A stretch of 64,000 nt of DNA from NCBI GenBank assembly GCA_934085595.1, contig CAKOHK010000007.1, forward strand, positions 1 to 64,000, in the 5' to 3' direction. Positions 21,968 to 31,207 of this stretch are shown here, in pieces. The stretch comes from an uncultured Bacilli bacterium (GTDB lineage Bacteria; Bacillota_I; Bacilli_A; RF39; UBA660). The notes under the pieces are model-generated. The model had not been told where the DNA came from. It worked only from the letters and a program-made list of their open reading frames with translations, and made no database searches. The position numbers were made by a program, and so were the translations under genes. Every line of letters begins with the position of its first letter. Position 1 is the stretch's first letter.

Positions 21968-24334
21968 ATGATAATTTCAAACGATACTACACAAAACACG
22001 TATATTGACAATTATAAAAATGGCTTAAGCAGCGAAGAAGTTAAAGAAAGAATATCTAAAGGCCTAGTAAATTATGATGTATCACCAAAAACAAAAACAA
22101 TAAAAGAAATAATTCTAAACAACTTATTCACATATTTTAACATTTTAAACTTTATAATAGCTTCAATTATAATAATAACAGGTATATTAAATAATAACTT
22201 AATCTCATCATTAAAGAATTGTTTATTTTTAGGTGTAGTTATATGTAATACAGTAATAAGTATAACAGAAGAAATAATATCAAAAAGAATAATAGATAAA
22301 TTATCTTTCATAACATCATCTAAATCTAAAGTAATAAGAAACAAAGAAGAAGTAGAGGTTCAAAATAATGAAATAGTATTAGATGACATTATTTGTTATC
22401 AAGAAGGAAATCAAGTACCAGCTGATAGTATTATAATAAGTGGTATGGTAGAAGCAAACGAAGCTTTTATAACAGGAGAAGCAGAACCAGTTATTAAAAA
22501 TGAAGGAGATACTCTTTTGTCGGGAAGCTTTATAATAAGTGGAAAAACTTATGCAAAAGTTAAAAACGTAGGTAAAGATAACTATATAAACGCTATATCA
22601 TATGAAGCAAAACACGACAAAAAAGTAAACTCAATAATACTAACATCATTTGAAAAGATATTAAAAATACTTTCTATAATTATAGTACCAATAGGAATAT
22701 TATTTTTCATAAATCAATATAAAGTTACATCAAATGTATATGAGTCAATATTCGCAGTAGCGGCAGGAATAATTGGCATGATACCAGGTGGACTTATATT
22801 ATTAACTTCATCAGTTATGGCAACAAGTGTAATAAAATTATCTAAATATAACGTACTAGTACAAAAATTGTATTGTATAGAGACTTTATCAAGAGTGGAT
22901 ACAATATGTTTAGATAAAACTGGAACTTTGACAGAAGGAAAAATGAAAGTAACAGACATTATAGTTAAAGATGGACATAGTAAAGAAGAAATAGAAAGTA
23001 TAATAAAAGATATTAATTATAATAGTACGGATAATAATTCAACAAGTGAAGCATTAAATAATTATTTTGGAAAAGAAAGTACAAGAAAAGTAATAAAGAA
23101 AATACCATTTTCATCTAATAGAAAATATGGGGTAATAACATTTGATGATGGAACATATTACTTAGGCGCTAAAGAGTTTATATTTAGAAATAAAGAAATA
23201 AAAGAAGATATAGATTTATCTAATGTAGATGAAAGTGGAAGAATAATAACACTAGCAAGTTCAAAAGTAAATGATGATAATATAAATATACTAGCATACA
23301 TTATCTTAAAAGATGAAATAAGACCATCTTCAAAAAAAGTATTAAAATATTTTGAAAAAGAAAACATAGATGTAAAAATAATATCAGGAGATAATGATAA
23401 AACTGTAGCATCAATAGCGAAAGCCTCAGGTCTTAAAAATATAAAAAGTATAGATGCTAGTACTCTTGAAGATAAAGATATTTATAAAGCTGTAACTACT
23501 TATAATGTTTTTGGAAGAGTAACTCCACATCAAAAAAAGAAAATAGTTAACGCACTCAAAAAACATGGAAGAACAGTAGCTATGACAGGAGATGGAGTAA
23601 ATGATGTACTAGCACTTAAAGAAGCAGACTGCAGTATAGCTCTTTCATGTGGAAGTGATGCAAGTAGAAATGTAAGTGAACTTGTATTATTAGATTCTAA
23701 TTTTAATAGTATTCCACACATTATAAATGAAGGAAGAAGAATAATTAACAATATTGAAAGAAGTGCATCCCTACTATTAACAAAAACAATATTCACTATA
23801 TTTCTAATATTAATTTGTATTGTAACAGGAACTAAATATTTCTTTATACCAATACAGTTAACCCTAATAACAATGTTTACAATAGGTATTCCATCATTCA
23901 TGCTAGCACTTGAAGGAAACAATAGTATAGTAAGTGGAAACTTTATAATAAAAATACTATCTAAATGTATCCCATCTTCACTAACAGTTGTTATAAACAT
24001 TATTATACTTCTAATAATAAAAAAAATATTTAATTTATCACCAGAAGAAATAACATTATTGTCAATATATTTAACGGCGTTCACAGCATTTAATTTACTT
24101 TATAACATATCAAAACCATTAAATAAATATAGGGGAATATTGTTAACATTCTTAGTATTATCATTTACTTTGGTAGTGCTCACAAAATATAACTTCTTTT
24201 ACATGACATTCCCGGCTATAAAAGTAATAGTGATATTCTTGATACTAATGATATTATCTATAATAATATATAATTCACTAAAGGTAATAATGAATAAATT
24301 ATTATCAAAGTCAAAATATCTAAACGTAGCATAG
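21968..24334 (+). CDS. P-type cation-transporting ATPase (CtpE-like)
   Basis: This 788-aa P-type ATPase has the phosphorylation motif DKTGTLT (D316), an actuator loop ITGEAEPV (TGES variant) and TGDGVNDVLALKEAD. Membrane helices lie near 50-100, 230-285 and in the C-terminal 190 residues. It lacks N-terminal metal-binding CxxC domains, which argues against a heavy-metal pump. The overall pattern resembles the CtpE group linked to Ca2+ handling, but the ion is not proven. The ATG at 21968 is chosen for GAGAGGTGAAA upstream; the longer frame from 21917 lacks a site. Confidence 0.85.
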   Translation: MIISNDTTQNTYIDNYKNGLSSEEVKERISKGLVNYDVSPKTKTIKEIILNNLFTYFNILNFIIASIIIITGILNNNLISSLKNCLFLGVVICNTVISITEEIISKRIIDKLSFITSSKSKVIRNKEEVEVQNNEIVLDDIICYQEGNQVPADSIIISGMVEANEAFITGEAEPVIKNEGDTLLSGSFIISGKTYAKVKNVGKDNYINAISYEAKHDKKVNSIILTSFEKILKILSIIIVPIGILFFINQYKVTSNVYESIFAVAAGIIGMIPGGLILLTSSVMATSVIKLSKYNVLVQKLYCIETLSRVDTICLDKTGTLTEGKMKVTDIIVKDGHSKEEIESIIKDINYNSTDNNSTSEALNNYFGKESTRKVIKKIPFSSNRKYGVITFDDGTYYLGAKEFIFRNKEIKEDIDLSNVDESGRIITLASSKVNDDNINILAYIILKDEIRPSSKKVLKYFEKENIDVKIISGDNDKTVASIAKASGLKNIKSIDASTLEDKDIYKAVTTYNVFGRVTPHQKKKIVNALKKHGRTVAMTGDGVNDVLALKEADCSIALSCGSDASRNVSELVLLDSNFNSIPHIINEGRRIINNIERSASLLLTKTIFTIFLILICIVTGTKYFFIPIQLTLITMFTIGIPSFMLALEGNNSIVSGNFIIKILSKCIPSSLTVVINIIILLIIKKIFNLSPEEITLLSIYLTAFTAFNLLYNISKPLNKYRGILLTFLVLSFTLVVLTKYNFFYMTFPAIKVIVIFLILMILSIIIYNSLKVIMNKLLSKSKYLNVA

Positions 24335-24350
24335 AAATATCTACGTTTTA
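24322..24350 (+). terminator. Hairpin overlapping the ATPase stop codon
   Basis: AAACGTAG pairs with CTACGTTT, with only a short T-run. Confidence 0.5.
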
Positions 24351-24359
24351 AAATATTTA

Positions 24360-24388
24360 CTGACATTAAACTAACAATATAATATAAT
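24360..24388 (+). promoter_or_regulatory. Promoter of the Nudix gene
   Basis: CTGACA, a 17-bp spacer and TATAAT. Confidence 0.65.
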
Positions 24389-24413
24389 AAAACATGGAAA
24401 GGATTATCTAAAT

Positions 24414-24938
24414 ATGGAAGAAATAATAGATATATTAAATGAAGATGGTAAATTATCAGGAAACTTTACTATTAAAAAAATAATTCATGAAAAAGGCTTA
24501 CTACATATGACAGTTCATATAGCTATAATAAGTAAAGATAGAAAAAGAATATTATTACAAAAAAGGTCGAACGATAAGAATCTATACAAAAATACATGGG
24601 ATATATCAGTTGGAGGTCATGTATCAAAAGGAGAAATACCACAAGAAGCATTAAAAAGAGAATTAAAAGAAGAAATAGGACTTAATTATATAGACTATGA
24701 TATAAAACAAATAGATACATTTAGAGAATGTTTGAAAGATAATGAAGTAATATGTAATGAATTAGTATATTTATATTTAATGTTTGAAGATATAAATACA
24801 GAAGAACTTGTTCTTCAAAAAGAAGAATTATCAAAAGTAAGCTGGTTTACTAAAAATGAGTTTATAGAATTAATTAATAAAAAAGAAATAGTTCCACATC
24901 TAAAAGAGTATAAAGAACTTTTAAATATAATGATCTAA
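24414..24938 (+). CDS. Nudix hydrolase, IDI-like
   Basis: The product has 174 aa with a complete Nudix box GGHVSKGEIPQEALKRELKE ending EEIGL (about 63-85). The order of motifs (N-terminal EDGKLSG, LLQKRSNDK, WDISVGGHV, then VSWFTKNEF) resembles the isopentenyl-diphosphate isomerase/YfcD branch of Nudix proteins. It is likely a cytoplasmic diphosphate hydrolase of unknown substrate. The isomerase Cys and Glu signature is not obvious, so I do not call it idi. It has its own promoter. Confidence 0.85.
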   Translation: MEEIIDILNEDGKLSGNFTIKKIIHEKGLLHMTVHIAIISKDRKRILLQKRSNDKNLYKNTWDISVGGHVSKGEIPQEALKRELKEEIGLNYIDYDIKQIDTFRECLKDNEVICNELVYLYLMFEDINTEELVLQKEELSKVSWFTKNEFIELINKKEIVPHLKEYKELLNIMI

Positions 24939-24948
24939 TAAAAATATA

Positions 24949-24977
24949 TTGACTGGTGTACAAAATCCACATATAAT
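24949..24977 (+). promoter_or_regulatory. Promoter of the 210-aa hypothetical gene
   Basis: TTGACT, a 17-bp spacer and TATAAT, 28 nt before the ATG. Confidence 0.75.
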
Positions 24978-25004
24978 TATATTGTAAGAACTCAGGAGGA
25001 AAAA

Positions 25005-25637
25005 ATGATATATTTTAGAATAACTTCATCAGGAGAAATAGAAAAGTATGAAGTAAGAATTGATAGTGATGGATTACAAGAGGTAAAGGATGAATCCATA
25101 CTAAATTGCGGAAAAAAGGTAAGGAGAAGTTTTACTACAACAAGTAGTGGTATTTCTGGAAAATATTACTTAAATGTAACAAGAAAATATGCAGGAATTA
25201 AAAGCTATACCTATGGACCAGGTGTAGAATTATATGCTTATGAATTTATCGAATGTGAAAAAACATATTTATCTACATTAATAGATAGAATCATAAAAGG
25301 TGACTTATCAGCACTAGAGGAAATATATAAAGAAGATTTATCTAAAGAGTTTAATGGACTAGAAGAAGAAATTAAAAATCAAGAAGAAAAAGTACAAGGA
25401 ACAACAAATATAGATCAAAAGATAAAAGAAATAGAAAAATTAAAAGAACTTTACCTATCATCAAAACTTAATAGTGATAGAAAAGATATTTCTAGATACT
25501 ATGTCAAAGCAGCTTCAATGATTGATTTTAAAAGAATAGGAACTATTAAACTAGAGGATTATAATAGAGTAATGGATTTTATAGATGGCGAAAAATTATC
25601 ATATAAAGAAGATGATGATTTGGTATTAAAAAAATAA
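25005..25637 (+). CDS. Hypothetical 210-aa protein
   Basis: I do not recognise this protein. The N-terminal ~90 residues are beta-rich (MIYFRITSSGEIEKYEVRID, FTTTSSGISGKYYLNVTRKY). The middle has a Glu/Lys coiled coil (about 115-150), and the C-terminal part is mixed. There is no signal peptide or membrane segment. It has its own strong promoter, an AGGAGG site and a terminator, so it is monocistronic and probably well expressed. Confidence 0.75.
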   Translation: MIYFRITSSGEIEKYEVRIDSDGLQEVKDESILNCGKKVRRSFTTTSSGISGKYYLNVTRKYAGIKSYTYGPGVELYAYEFIECEKTYLSTLIDRIIKGDLSALEEIYKEDLSKEFNGLEEEIKNQEEKVQGTTNIDQKIKEIEKLKELYLSSKLNSDRKDISRYYVKAASMIDFKRIGTIKLEDYNRVMDFIDGEKLSYKEDDDLVLKK

Positions 25638-25653
25638 ACAGTAAAAAATAATA

Positions 25654-25689
25654 GGCGGTTTACAGACTCAATGTAAAACTGCCTTTTTT
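25654..25689 (+). terminator. Intrinsic terminator
   Basis: GGCGGTTTACA pairs with TGTAAAACTGCC (one bulge), followed by six T. Confidence 0.8.
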
Positions 25690-25752
25690 GTATTGAAAAA
25701 ACAAAATATTTATTCTAAAATTACTATGTATAAAATAGAGAGGAAGATGAAG

Positions 25753-26496
25753 ATGGATTTTGATTTTACAAATAAAGTAGTAATAGTAACAGGAGGAACA
25801 AGGGGAATAGGCTTTGAAACAGTTAAAGCATTTAAAGAAAGAAATGCAACTGTAATATTATTTGGTTCTAGAAAAGAAACTGTTGATAAAGCAATTAAAG
25901 AGTTTAGTGATTTAAATCTTAAAGTTGAAGGATATTATCCAAACTTAAATAATTATAATGAAGTAAATACAGCAATATCTCTAATAGCAAGTAAATATGG
26001 ACACATTGATATTATAATAAATAATGCGGGTATGTCTGCAAGTAAACCAATTGAACAAACATCTATTGAAGAATATAATAGTTTAATAAATGTTAATTTA
26101 AATGGAGTATATTATATGTGTAAAGCTGCTACTCCTTATTTAAAGAAAAGTAAAGGAGTTATATTAAATACTTCATCTGTTGTTAGTATATGTGGACAAA
26201 CTTCTGGTATAGAATACCCAACAAGTAAGTTTGCTGTTAATGGTCTTACACTATCACTAGCAAGAGAACTAGCACCATTCGGAATTAGAGTTAACGCTGT
26301 AGCTCCGGGAATTACAAATACAGATATGGTAAGTAGCCTTCCAAAAGAAATGATAGAGCCACTAATTAAATCAATACCACTTGGAAGAATAGGAGAACCA
26401 AGAGATATCGCAAATGCATTTTTATTCCTAGCAAGCGATATGGCTTCTTACATAACAGGAGAAGTATTATCAGTTGATGGTATGAAGAGAGTATAA
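25753..26496 (+). CDS. Short-chain dehydrogenase/reductase (FabG-like)
   Basis: This 247-aa classical SDR has the NAD(P) motif TGGTRGIG at 13-20, NNAG at 90-93, a catalytic Ser at about 141 and YPTSK (Y155, K159). It also has the typical end ITGEVLSVDG. It reduces or oxidises a keto/hydroxyl substrate. FabG, sugar or steroid dehydrogenases are all possible, and no fab neighbours are present. The ATG at 25753 is preferred because GAGAGGAAG lies about 9 nt before it; the earlier ATG and the longer open frame from 25693 are poorly placed or overlap the preceding terminator. Confidence 0.85.
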   Translation: MDFDFTNKVVIVTGGTRGIGFETVKAFKERNATVILFGSRKETVDKAIKEFSDLNLKVEGYYPNLNNYNEVNTAISLIASKYGHIDIIINNAGMSASKPIEQTSIEEYNSLINVNLNGVYYMCKAATPYLKKSKGVILNTSSVVSICGQTSGIEYPTSKFAVNGLTLSLARELAPFGIRVNAVAPGITNTDMVSSLPKEMIEPLIKSIPLGRIGEPRDIANAFLFLASDMASYITGEVLSVDGMKRV

Positions 26497-26513
26497 AGTT
26501 TTATACTTTTTTT
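26490..26513 (+). terminator. Terminator overlapping the SDR stop codon
   Basis: AGTATAAA and TTTATACT form a stem with a tight loop, followed by seven T. The TAA stop lies inside the stem. Confidence 0.7.
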
Positions 26514-26529
26514 ATTTTATTTTGTGTAG

Positions 26530-26535
26530 TACAAT
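26530..26535 (+). promoter_or_regulatory. -10 box placed for a leaderless prfB transcript
   Basis: TACAAT ends 6 nt before the prfB ATG, so transcription would begin at or next to the A of the ATG. No Shine-Dalgarno sequence is visible. The -35 is only a T-tract. Confidence 0.4.
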
Positions 26536-26541
26536 TAAATT

Positions 26542-27624
26542 ATGGAAAAGAAAGAAATATCAAAAAAAATAGAAGAAATAAATAGTATTTATATAGATTT
26601 AGAAAATAAAATAAATCTTATAGATAAAAAAAATAGAATTAAAGAATTAGAAACTATATCAAATGATGTAGATTTTTGGAATGATATAGAAAAAACAAAA
26701 GATGTAATAAGTGAACTAAAAAATCTAAGAAAAATAGTTGAAAGTTTTGATGAAGTTAAAGATAAAATAGATTTGATAAGCGAAATGTTATCTTTAGATA
26801 TAACTGATGAAGAATTATTAGAAATAGAAAATGAATTAAATGGTTTAGAGCCTTTAATAAACGAATTAAAATTAGATACACTATTAAGTGATGAATATGA
26901 TGAAAATAATGCATATATAGAAATTCATTCAGGAGCAGGTGGTACAGAAAGCAATGATTGGGCAAATATGCTTTATAGGATGTATACTAGATTTTTTGAA
27001 AAAAATGACTACACTTATGAAATAATAAATGAACAAAGTGGTGAAGAAGTTGGAATTAAAGGAGTAACACTTTTAGTAAAAGGATATTATCCTTATGGTA
27101 TGTTAAAAGGAGAAACAGGTGTACACAGATTAGTTAGAATAAGTCCATTTGATTCGGGTAACAGAAGACATACATCATTTGCATCAGTATTAGTAACTCC
27201 AGAAATCAAAAAAAATATGAATATAGAAATAAAAGAAAGTGATATAAAGATAGATGTATTTCATAGTAGTGGAGCTGGAGGACAAAGCGTAAATACTAGT
27301 GATTCAGCAGTTAGAATTACACATTTACCAACAAAAATAGTAGTATCTTGCCAAGTAGAAAGAAGCCAACTTCAAAATAAAGCAAGAGCACTTGATATGT
27401 TAAAGCAAAAACTATTTATGTTATCAATGCAAAATTTCAAAGACAAATTAAAATCATTAAAAGGCGAAGTTATGGATGTAAACTTTGGAAGTGCTATAAG
27501 AAGTTACGTAATGTGTCCATATACACTAGTAAAAGACACAAGAACAAACTATGAAACAAGTAATGTAGATAAAATATTAGATGGTGATATAAAAGAAATG
27601 TTAGAAGAATATTTAAAAATATAA
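26542..27624 (+). CDS. prfB: Peptide chain release factor 2
   Basis: This 360-aa RF2 terminates translation at UGA and UAA. The stop-reading loop is RISPFDSGNRRHTSF, with the SPF tripeptide diagnostic for RF2 (RF1 has PxT). The peptidyl-hydrolysis loop is HSSGAGGQSVNTSD with GGQ. The frame is continuous from the ATG: the programmed +1 frameshift at an early UGA, used for autoregulation in many bacteria, is absent. Its presence shows that UGA is a stop codon here. No ribosome site precedes the ATG, and the -10 lies so close that the mRNA may be leaderless. Confidence 0.95.
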   Translation: MEKKEISKKIEEINSIYIDLENKINLIDKKNRIKELETISNDVDFWNDIEKTKDVISELKNLRKIVESFDEVKDKIDLISEMLSLDITDEELLEIENELNGLEPLINELKLDTLLSDEYDENNAYIEIHSGAGGTESNDWANMLYRMYTRFFEKNDYTYEIINEQSGEEVGIKGVTLLVKGYYPYGMLKGETGVHRLVRISPFDSGNRRHTSFASVLVTPEIKKNMNIEIKESDIKIDVFHSSGAGGQSVNTSDSAVRITHLPTKIVVSCQVERSQLQNKARALDMLKQKLFMLSMQNFKDKLKSLKGEVMDVNFGSAIRSYVMCPYTLVKDTRTNYETSNVDKILDGDIKEMLEEYLKI

Positions 27625-27722
27625 TATTCTTTTTACATATAACTGCCAAATATCAAAAAAATAATATTATTTAATAGTAAAAATATCAAAAGATTGTTAT
27701 AATGTTATACGGAGAAAGAATT

Positions 27723-28628
27723 ATGAAGTGGTTTAAAAGAATTAATAGTAAAAAAATAAATGAAAATATTATTAAAAAAGAAGCATTTAAGAAGTCTTTA
27801 TTATTTGTAATAGGAGCATTTGTATCAGCATTATCATTTAATTTATTTTTCGTTCCTAATAACTTTCTATCTGGAGGAATGGGTGGTATTTCAATAATTA
27901 TTAACAATTTATTTAATGTTGATATAAATCTAGTTATTCTAATAGGTAACATAGTATTTATAGTAATGAGTATTATATTTCTGGGATTTAAAGATTCAAT
28001 ATTTAGTATAATAGGTGCTGCATCATATGTAATATTTGTATATGCAACAAGTAATATAGCTGCATCTTTAAACTTTTATTTTGATAATATCTTATTATAT
28101 GTTTTAGCAGCAGGAGTTGGTATAGGATTTGGAGAAGGACTTGTTTATAAATCTGGTTTTACAACGGGAGGAACAAGTATACCTGCAATGATACTTCAAA
28201 AGTATACTAAAAAACCACTAGGAAAAATATTAAGATTTATTTCAATGATAGTAATAATTATTGGAGGAGTTACACTAGGATATACAGCAGTAATGTATGC
28301 GCTATTAATAACATTTATATCTTCATATATGGTAGATAAAATATTAATAGGAATAAGTGATTCAAAAACATTCTTTATACAAACGGATAAAGAAGATGAA
28401 GTTAAAGACTTTATACTAACAATAATAAAATCAGGAGTAACAGAGTTTGATACAAGAGGAGCATATTCACATAAAAAGAAAAAAATGTTAATGTGTGTAG
28501 TACCAACAGAAAAATATTCGTTATTAAAAAGTGCAATTGAAGAAATAGATGCACACGCATTTATTGTCGTTAGCGATTGCTACGAAGTTTATGGAGGAAC
28601 AAAACTAAAAAAAACACTGGATATTTAG
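27723..28628 (+). CDS. YitT-family membrane protein
   Basis: The product has 301 aa. It has five to six membrane helices in the first 190 residues, with FVPNNFLSGGMGGISIIINN and YKSGFTTGGTSIPAMILQKY typical of the YitT/DUF161 repeat. A cytoplasmic DUF2179 domain forms the C-terminus (about 205-295, FFIQTDKEDEVKDFIL). The function of the family is unknown; a transport role is assumed. The ATG at 27723 is chosen because GGAG lies about 9 nt upstream, and the open frame from 27702 starts before it. Confidence 0.88.
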   Translation: MKWFKRINSKKINENIIKKEAFKKSLLFVIGAFVSALSFNLFFVPNNFLSGGMGGISIIINNLFNVDINLVILIGNIVFIVMSIIFLGFKDSIFSIIGAASYVIFVYATSNIAASLNFYFDNILLYVLAAGVGIGFGEGLVYKSGFTTGGTSIPAMILQKYTKKPLGKILRFISMIVIIIGGVTLGYTAVMYALLITFISSYMVDKILIGISDSKTFFIQTDKEDEVKDFILTIIKSGVTEFDTRGAYSHKKKKMLMCVVPTEKYSLLKSAIEEIDAHAFIVVSDCYEVYGGTKLKKTLDI

Positions 28629-28636
28629 GAGCATAA

Positions 28637-29614
28637 ATGATAGAAGAATACAAAAAATATATGCAAGATTTTATAGATATGGATCTTGTTACAAACAAAG
28701 AAACAATTAATACAGAAGATTTTAGTGAAGGGTTAATAAAAGTATCAAAGAAAACAAACGGTAAAACAATAACAGTTTTCTTAGATACAAAGTATAATCC
28801 TTTTTTAAGCGTGGATAAATATGACGAAGTATATGACTTTAAAAATGGACTTGCAAAAGTAGGAATTAAATCTAAAGATGGAATCATGAAGTACACTTAC
28901 ATAAATAAACAAGGTGAAGAAATCAATGAAAATAATGAAGCAGAAGTATCTACAAAAAAGTTACAAACAAAAATTAACAATAGAAAATACGAAACTATAA
29001 CTATAATTTTAAATAGATTAAAACCTCAAATAAAATCAAATACATATAGCAAAATATCAGAAAATAAATATGAATATACAGAAAAAGAAAACAAATACAT
29101 TTTATTAGGTAAACCACTTTACGACTATGATACATTTTTAATATGTAAAGATACTAATAATAATTACTTTAAATATGATAAAGAAAGTTCTCTATCAGTA
29201 TATTTTAAAGGAAAAAGTTTATCATGTACAAATAATTTAATTGTTTTAGAAGATGACACTACCTATATAGTTATAAAATCAACTCTTATTAACATAGGAA
29301 ATTATAATAATTATAAAGATTATGATATAAAAGTAAGAAAAAACACTAAAGCATTTTTAAGCTACAACGATTTTTGTAAAAAATATGGATACGATATAGA
29401 TGAAACGTGTATAAAAAATATAGATGAACTAGATATTATAAAAACGGAAAACAAATTAGAACTAAATAGAAGATTAAGAGAAAAAGAAAAAAGAGAAAAT
29501 GATATTAACAAGTTAGTAATGACTATTAAAGAGTATGAAGAACTAAAAGGAGAAAACTTTACTAAAGAAGAACTAGACTCTATAAATATAAGAGAAACAT
29601 TATTAGCAGAATAA
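28637..29614 (+). CDS. WG-repeat (KWG) containing protein
   Basis: This 325-aa protein has no signal peptide. Residues about 30-105 contain degenerate WG-type repeats: DFSEGLIKVSK, YDEVYDFKNGLAKVGI and TYINKQGEEI. The middle is beta-rich, and the C-terminal 60 residues form a charged helix (NRRLREKEKRENDINKL). WG repeats are predicted binding surfaces of unknown function. It begins 8 nt after yitT with GGAG 5 nt before the ATG, so the two are likely cotranscribed. Confidence 0.65.
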   Translation: MIEEYKKYMQDFIDMDLVTNKETINTEDFSEGLIKVSKKTNGKTITVFLDTKYNPFLSVDKYDEVYDFKNGLAKVGIKSKDGIMKYTYINKQGEEINENNEAEVSTKKLQTKINNRKYETITIILNRLKPQIKSNTYSKISENKYEYTEKENKYILLGKPLYDYDTFLICKDTNNNYFKYDKESSLSVYFKGKSLSCTNNLIVLEDDTTYIVIKSTLINIGNYNNYKDYDIKVRKNTKAFLSYNDFCKKYGYDIDETCIKNIDELDIIKTENKLELNRRLREKEKRENDINKLVMTIKEYEELKGENFTKEELDSINIRETLLAE

Positions 29615-29696
29615 CTTAACTTTACATAAATAATCATATTAATTTATTCTATTAATTCTATTTTATGGTAATATTAAAATAAGGTAAGGTGTAGCA

Positions 29697-30719
29697 ATGA
29701 AAATAGATAAAAAATATGAATTTGTAATATGTTTGGTATTGATTATTATTGGAACAATAACAACAATTGTATTTTTTACTGAACTTAATGATGAAATCTA
29801 CGAGCATTATGTTATTTATAACATTGTTATATCATCTATAATTATAATATATTTAGTTATAGTTTTATGTAAGTATAAAATACATTATTCTAAATATGAA
29901 AAGTTCAATTTATATAGATACATAGATTTTGAAAATATATCACCAATATATGCTGGTGAACTAATAGGTATTAAAACATTACCATTAAATAAAATATTAA
30001 TAATAATATATGATTTAGCAGATAAAGATATAATTAATATAAGATATGAAAATGATAAAACTTATATTAGTTTAAAAAAAGATATTAATTTAGAAACTAT
30101 TAACAGGTTAGAACACTATGAATCAAGTGTTGTCAAAATGATATTTAAATCTAGCACTGATGTTTCAGAATATGAGATTAGCGATGTAATAAATGCTTTA
30201 AAAAAAGATAAGCAGAAACTTGTTTTCATAGAAAAAGAATTAAAAAGCTTGAATGCCAAAATGCATAACGAGTATTATCAATTGCTTTTATATGATTTAG
30301 AAGATAAAAATGTAATTATGTTTAGCATCGTATCATGTTATGCTGCTATTAGGCTTATGCAATTTATACCAACGTTTGGAATGTTTTTAGTTAGAGAAAT
30401 GTATTACTTACTTCTTTTATATTTACCTTGGATTATTATAAGTGCAATATTATTATTGGTATGCTTTGTTAAAGATAAGTATATTGTTGAAGTTAATAAA
30501 TTAAGAGGCTTATACAAGTTTTTAACAGATTTTTCAAACTTTAATAATTTAGGTATTAAATACATAGAAATATATGAAGAATATTATTTGTATGCTTTAT
30601 CATTTAACTTGACTAATGAAGTAATCAAGAAATATGATAGCAATAATGTATTATCTGGACGTAGTTCAAGCTTGAAATATATTTATATGAATATAAAGGA
30701 TGGAACAGAAAATGAATGA
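29697..30719 (+). CDS. DUF2207-like membrane protein
   Basis: The product has 340 aa. Two membrane helices lie at about 9-29 and 39-58. A cytoplasmic segment (65-200) follows, with SPIYAGELIGIKTLPLNKIL and IIYDLADKDIINIRY, which resembles the C-terminal winged-helix part of DUF2207 proteins. Two more helices lie near 205-225 and 235-260. The usual N-terminal extracellular DUF2207 domain is missing, so this is a short form. It overlaps the next small membrane protein gene by 8 nt. The function is unknown. Confidence 0.6.
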   Translation: MKIDKKYEFVICLVLIIIGTITTIVFFTELNDEIYEHYVIYNIVISSIIIIYLVIVLCKYKIHYSKYEKFNLYRYIDFENISPIYAGELIGIKTLPLNKILIIIYDLADKDIINIRYENDKTYISLKKDINLETINRLEHYESSVVKMIFKSSTDVSEYEISDVINALKKDKQKLVFIEKELKSLNAKMHNEYYQLLLYDLEDKNVIMFSIVSCYAAIRLMQFIPTFGMFLVREMYYLLLLYLPWIIISAILLLVCFVKDKYIVEVNKLRGLYKFLTDFSNFNNLGIKYIEIYEEYYLYALSFNLTNEVIKKYDSNNVLSGRSSSLKYIYMNIKDGTENE

Positions 30720-31053
30720 GTTGATTACTTTAAAAATATTTTTAATAATATCAATTATCTTTTTTATACTAAGTATTATAGGAATAATTATTTCTCTAAA
30801 AATACACAGAGAAGATATAAGGCATATAATTATATTTCCATTATTAATTTCTTTAACAATGATGGTACCGATTACCGTTTCTTACAGCTATATCGAACGT
30901 AATGGAAGTGACGATAAATTTCTCGTATTATTTTATGGATTTTTTACTTTAATAGGGTTAATAATGCTCGTAAATGGGTATATTGAAATACTAGATAATA
31001 ATAAGAATAAATTATATATAAAAGAAAAAGAACGCCAAGATAAATGGAAATAA
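30712..31053 (+). CDS. Small membrane protein
   Basis: This 113-aa protein has three predicted helices (about 5-26, 38-60 and 73-93) and a charged C-terminal tail. I do not recognise a family. The ATG at 30712 is preferred, with GGATGG about 8 nt before it, inside the end of the upstream gene. The overlap suggests that the two membrane proteins form a unit. Confidence 0.65.
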   Translation: MNELITLKIFLIISIIFFILSIIGIIISLKIHREDIRHIIIFPLLISLTMMVPITVSYSYIERNGSDDKFLVLFYGFFTLIGLIMLVNGYIEILDNNKNKLYIKEKERQDKWK

Positions 31054-31107
31054 ATATATTAAATTGTTAAATAATAAACAATAATTATCATAAATAAATA
31101 TTAAAAA

Positions 31108-31133
31108 TTACCATAGAAATAACAATATGGTAA
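31108..31133 (+). terminator. Weak hairpin, possible terminator
   Basis: TTACCATA pairs with TATGGTAA (8 bp), followed by AATTT. The T-run is poor. Confidence 0.4.
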
Positions 31134-31207
31134 AATTTGTCATGTAAACCAAATCATAGTAAATAGATTAATAATAAAAAAAGTGATATAATTACTATGG
31201 AGGATAT

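Noticed and set aside
24414..24938. Naming the Nudix protein isopentenyl-diphosphate isomerase.
   Set aside because: The general layout is similar, but the catalytic Cys/Glu signature of type I isomerase is not evident.
26542..26700. Programmed +1 frameshift in prfB.
   Set aside because: The RF2 frame is continuous from the ATG, and no early in-frame TGA or CTTTGA-type slip site is present.
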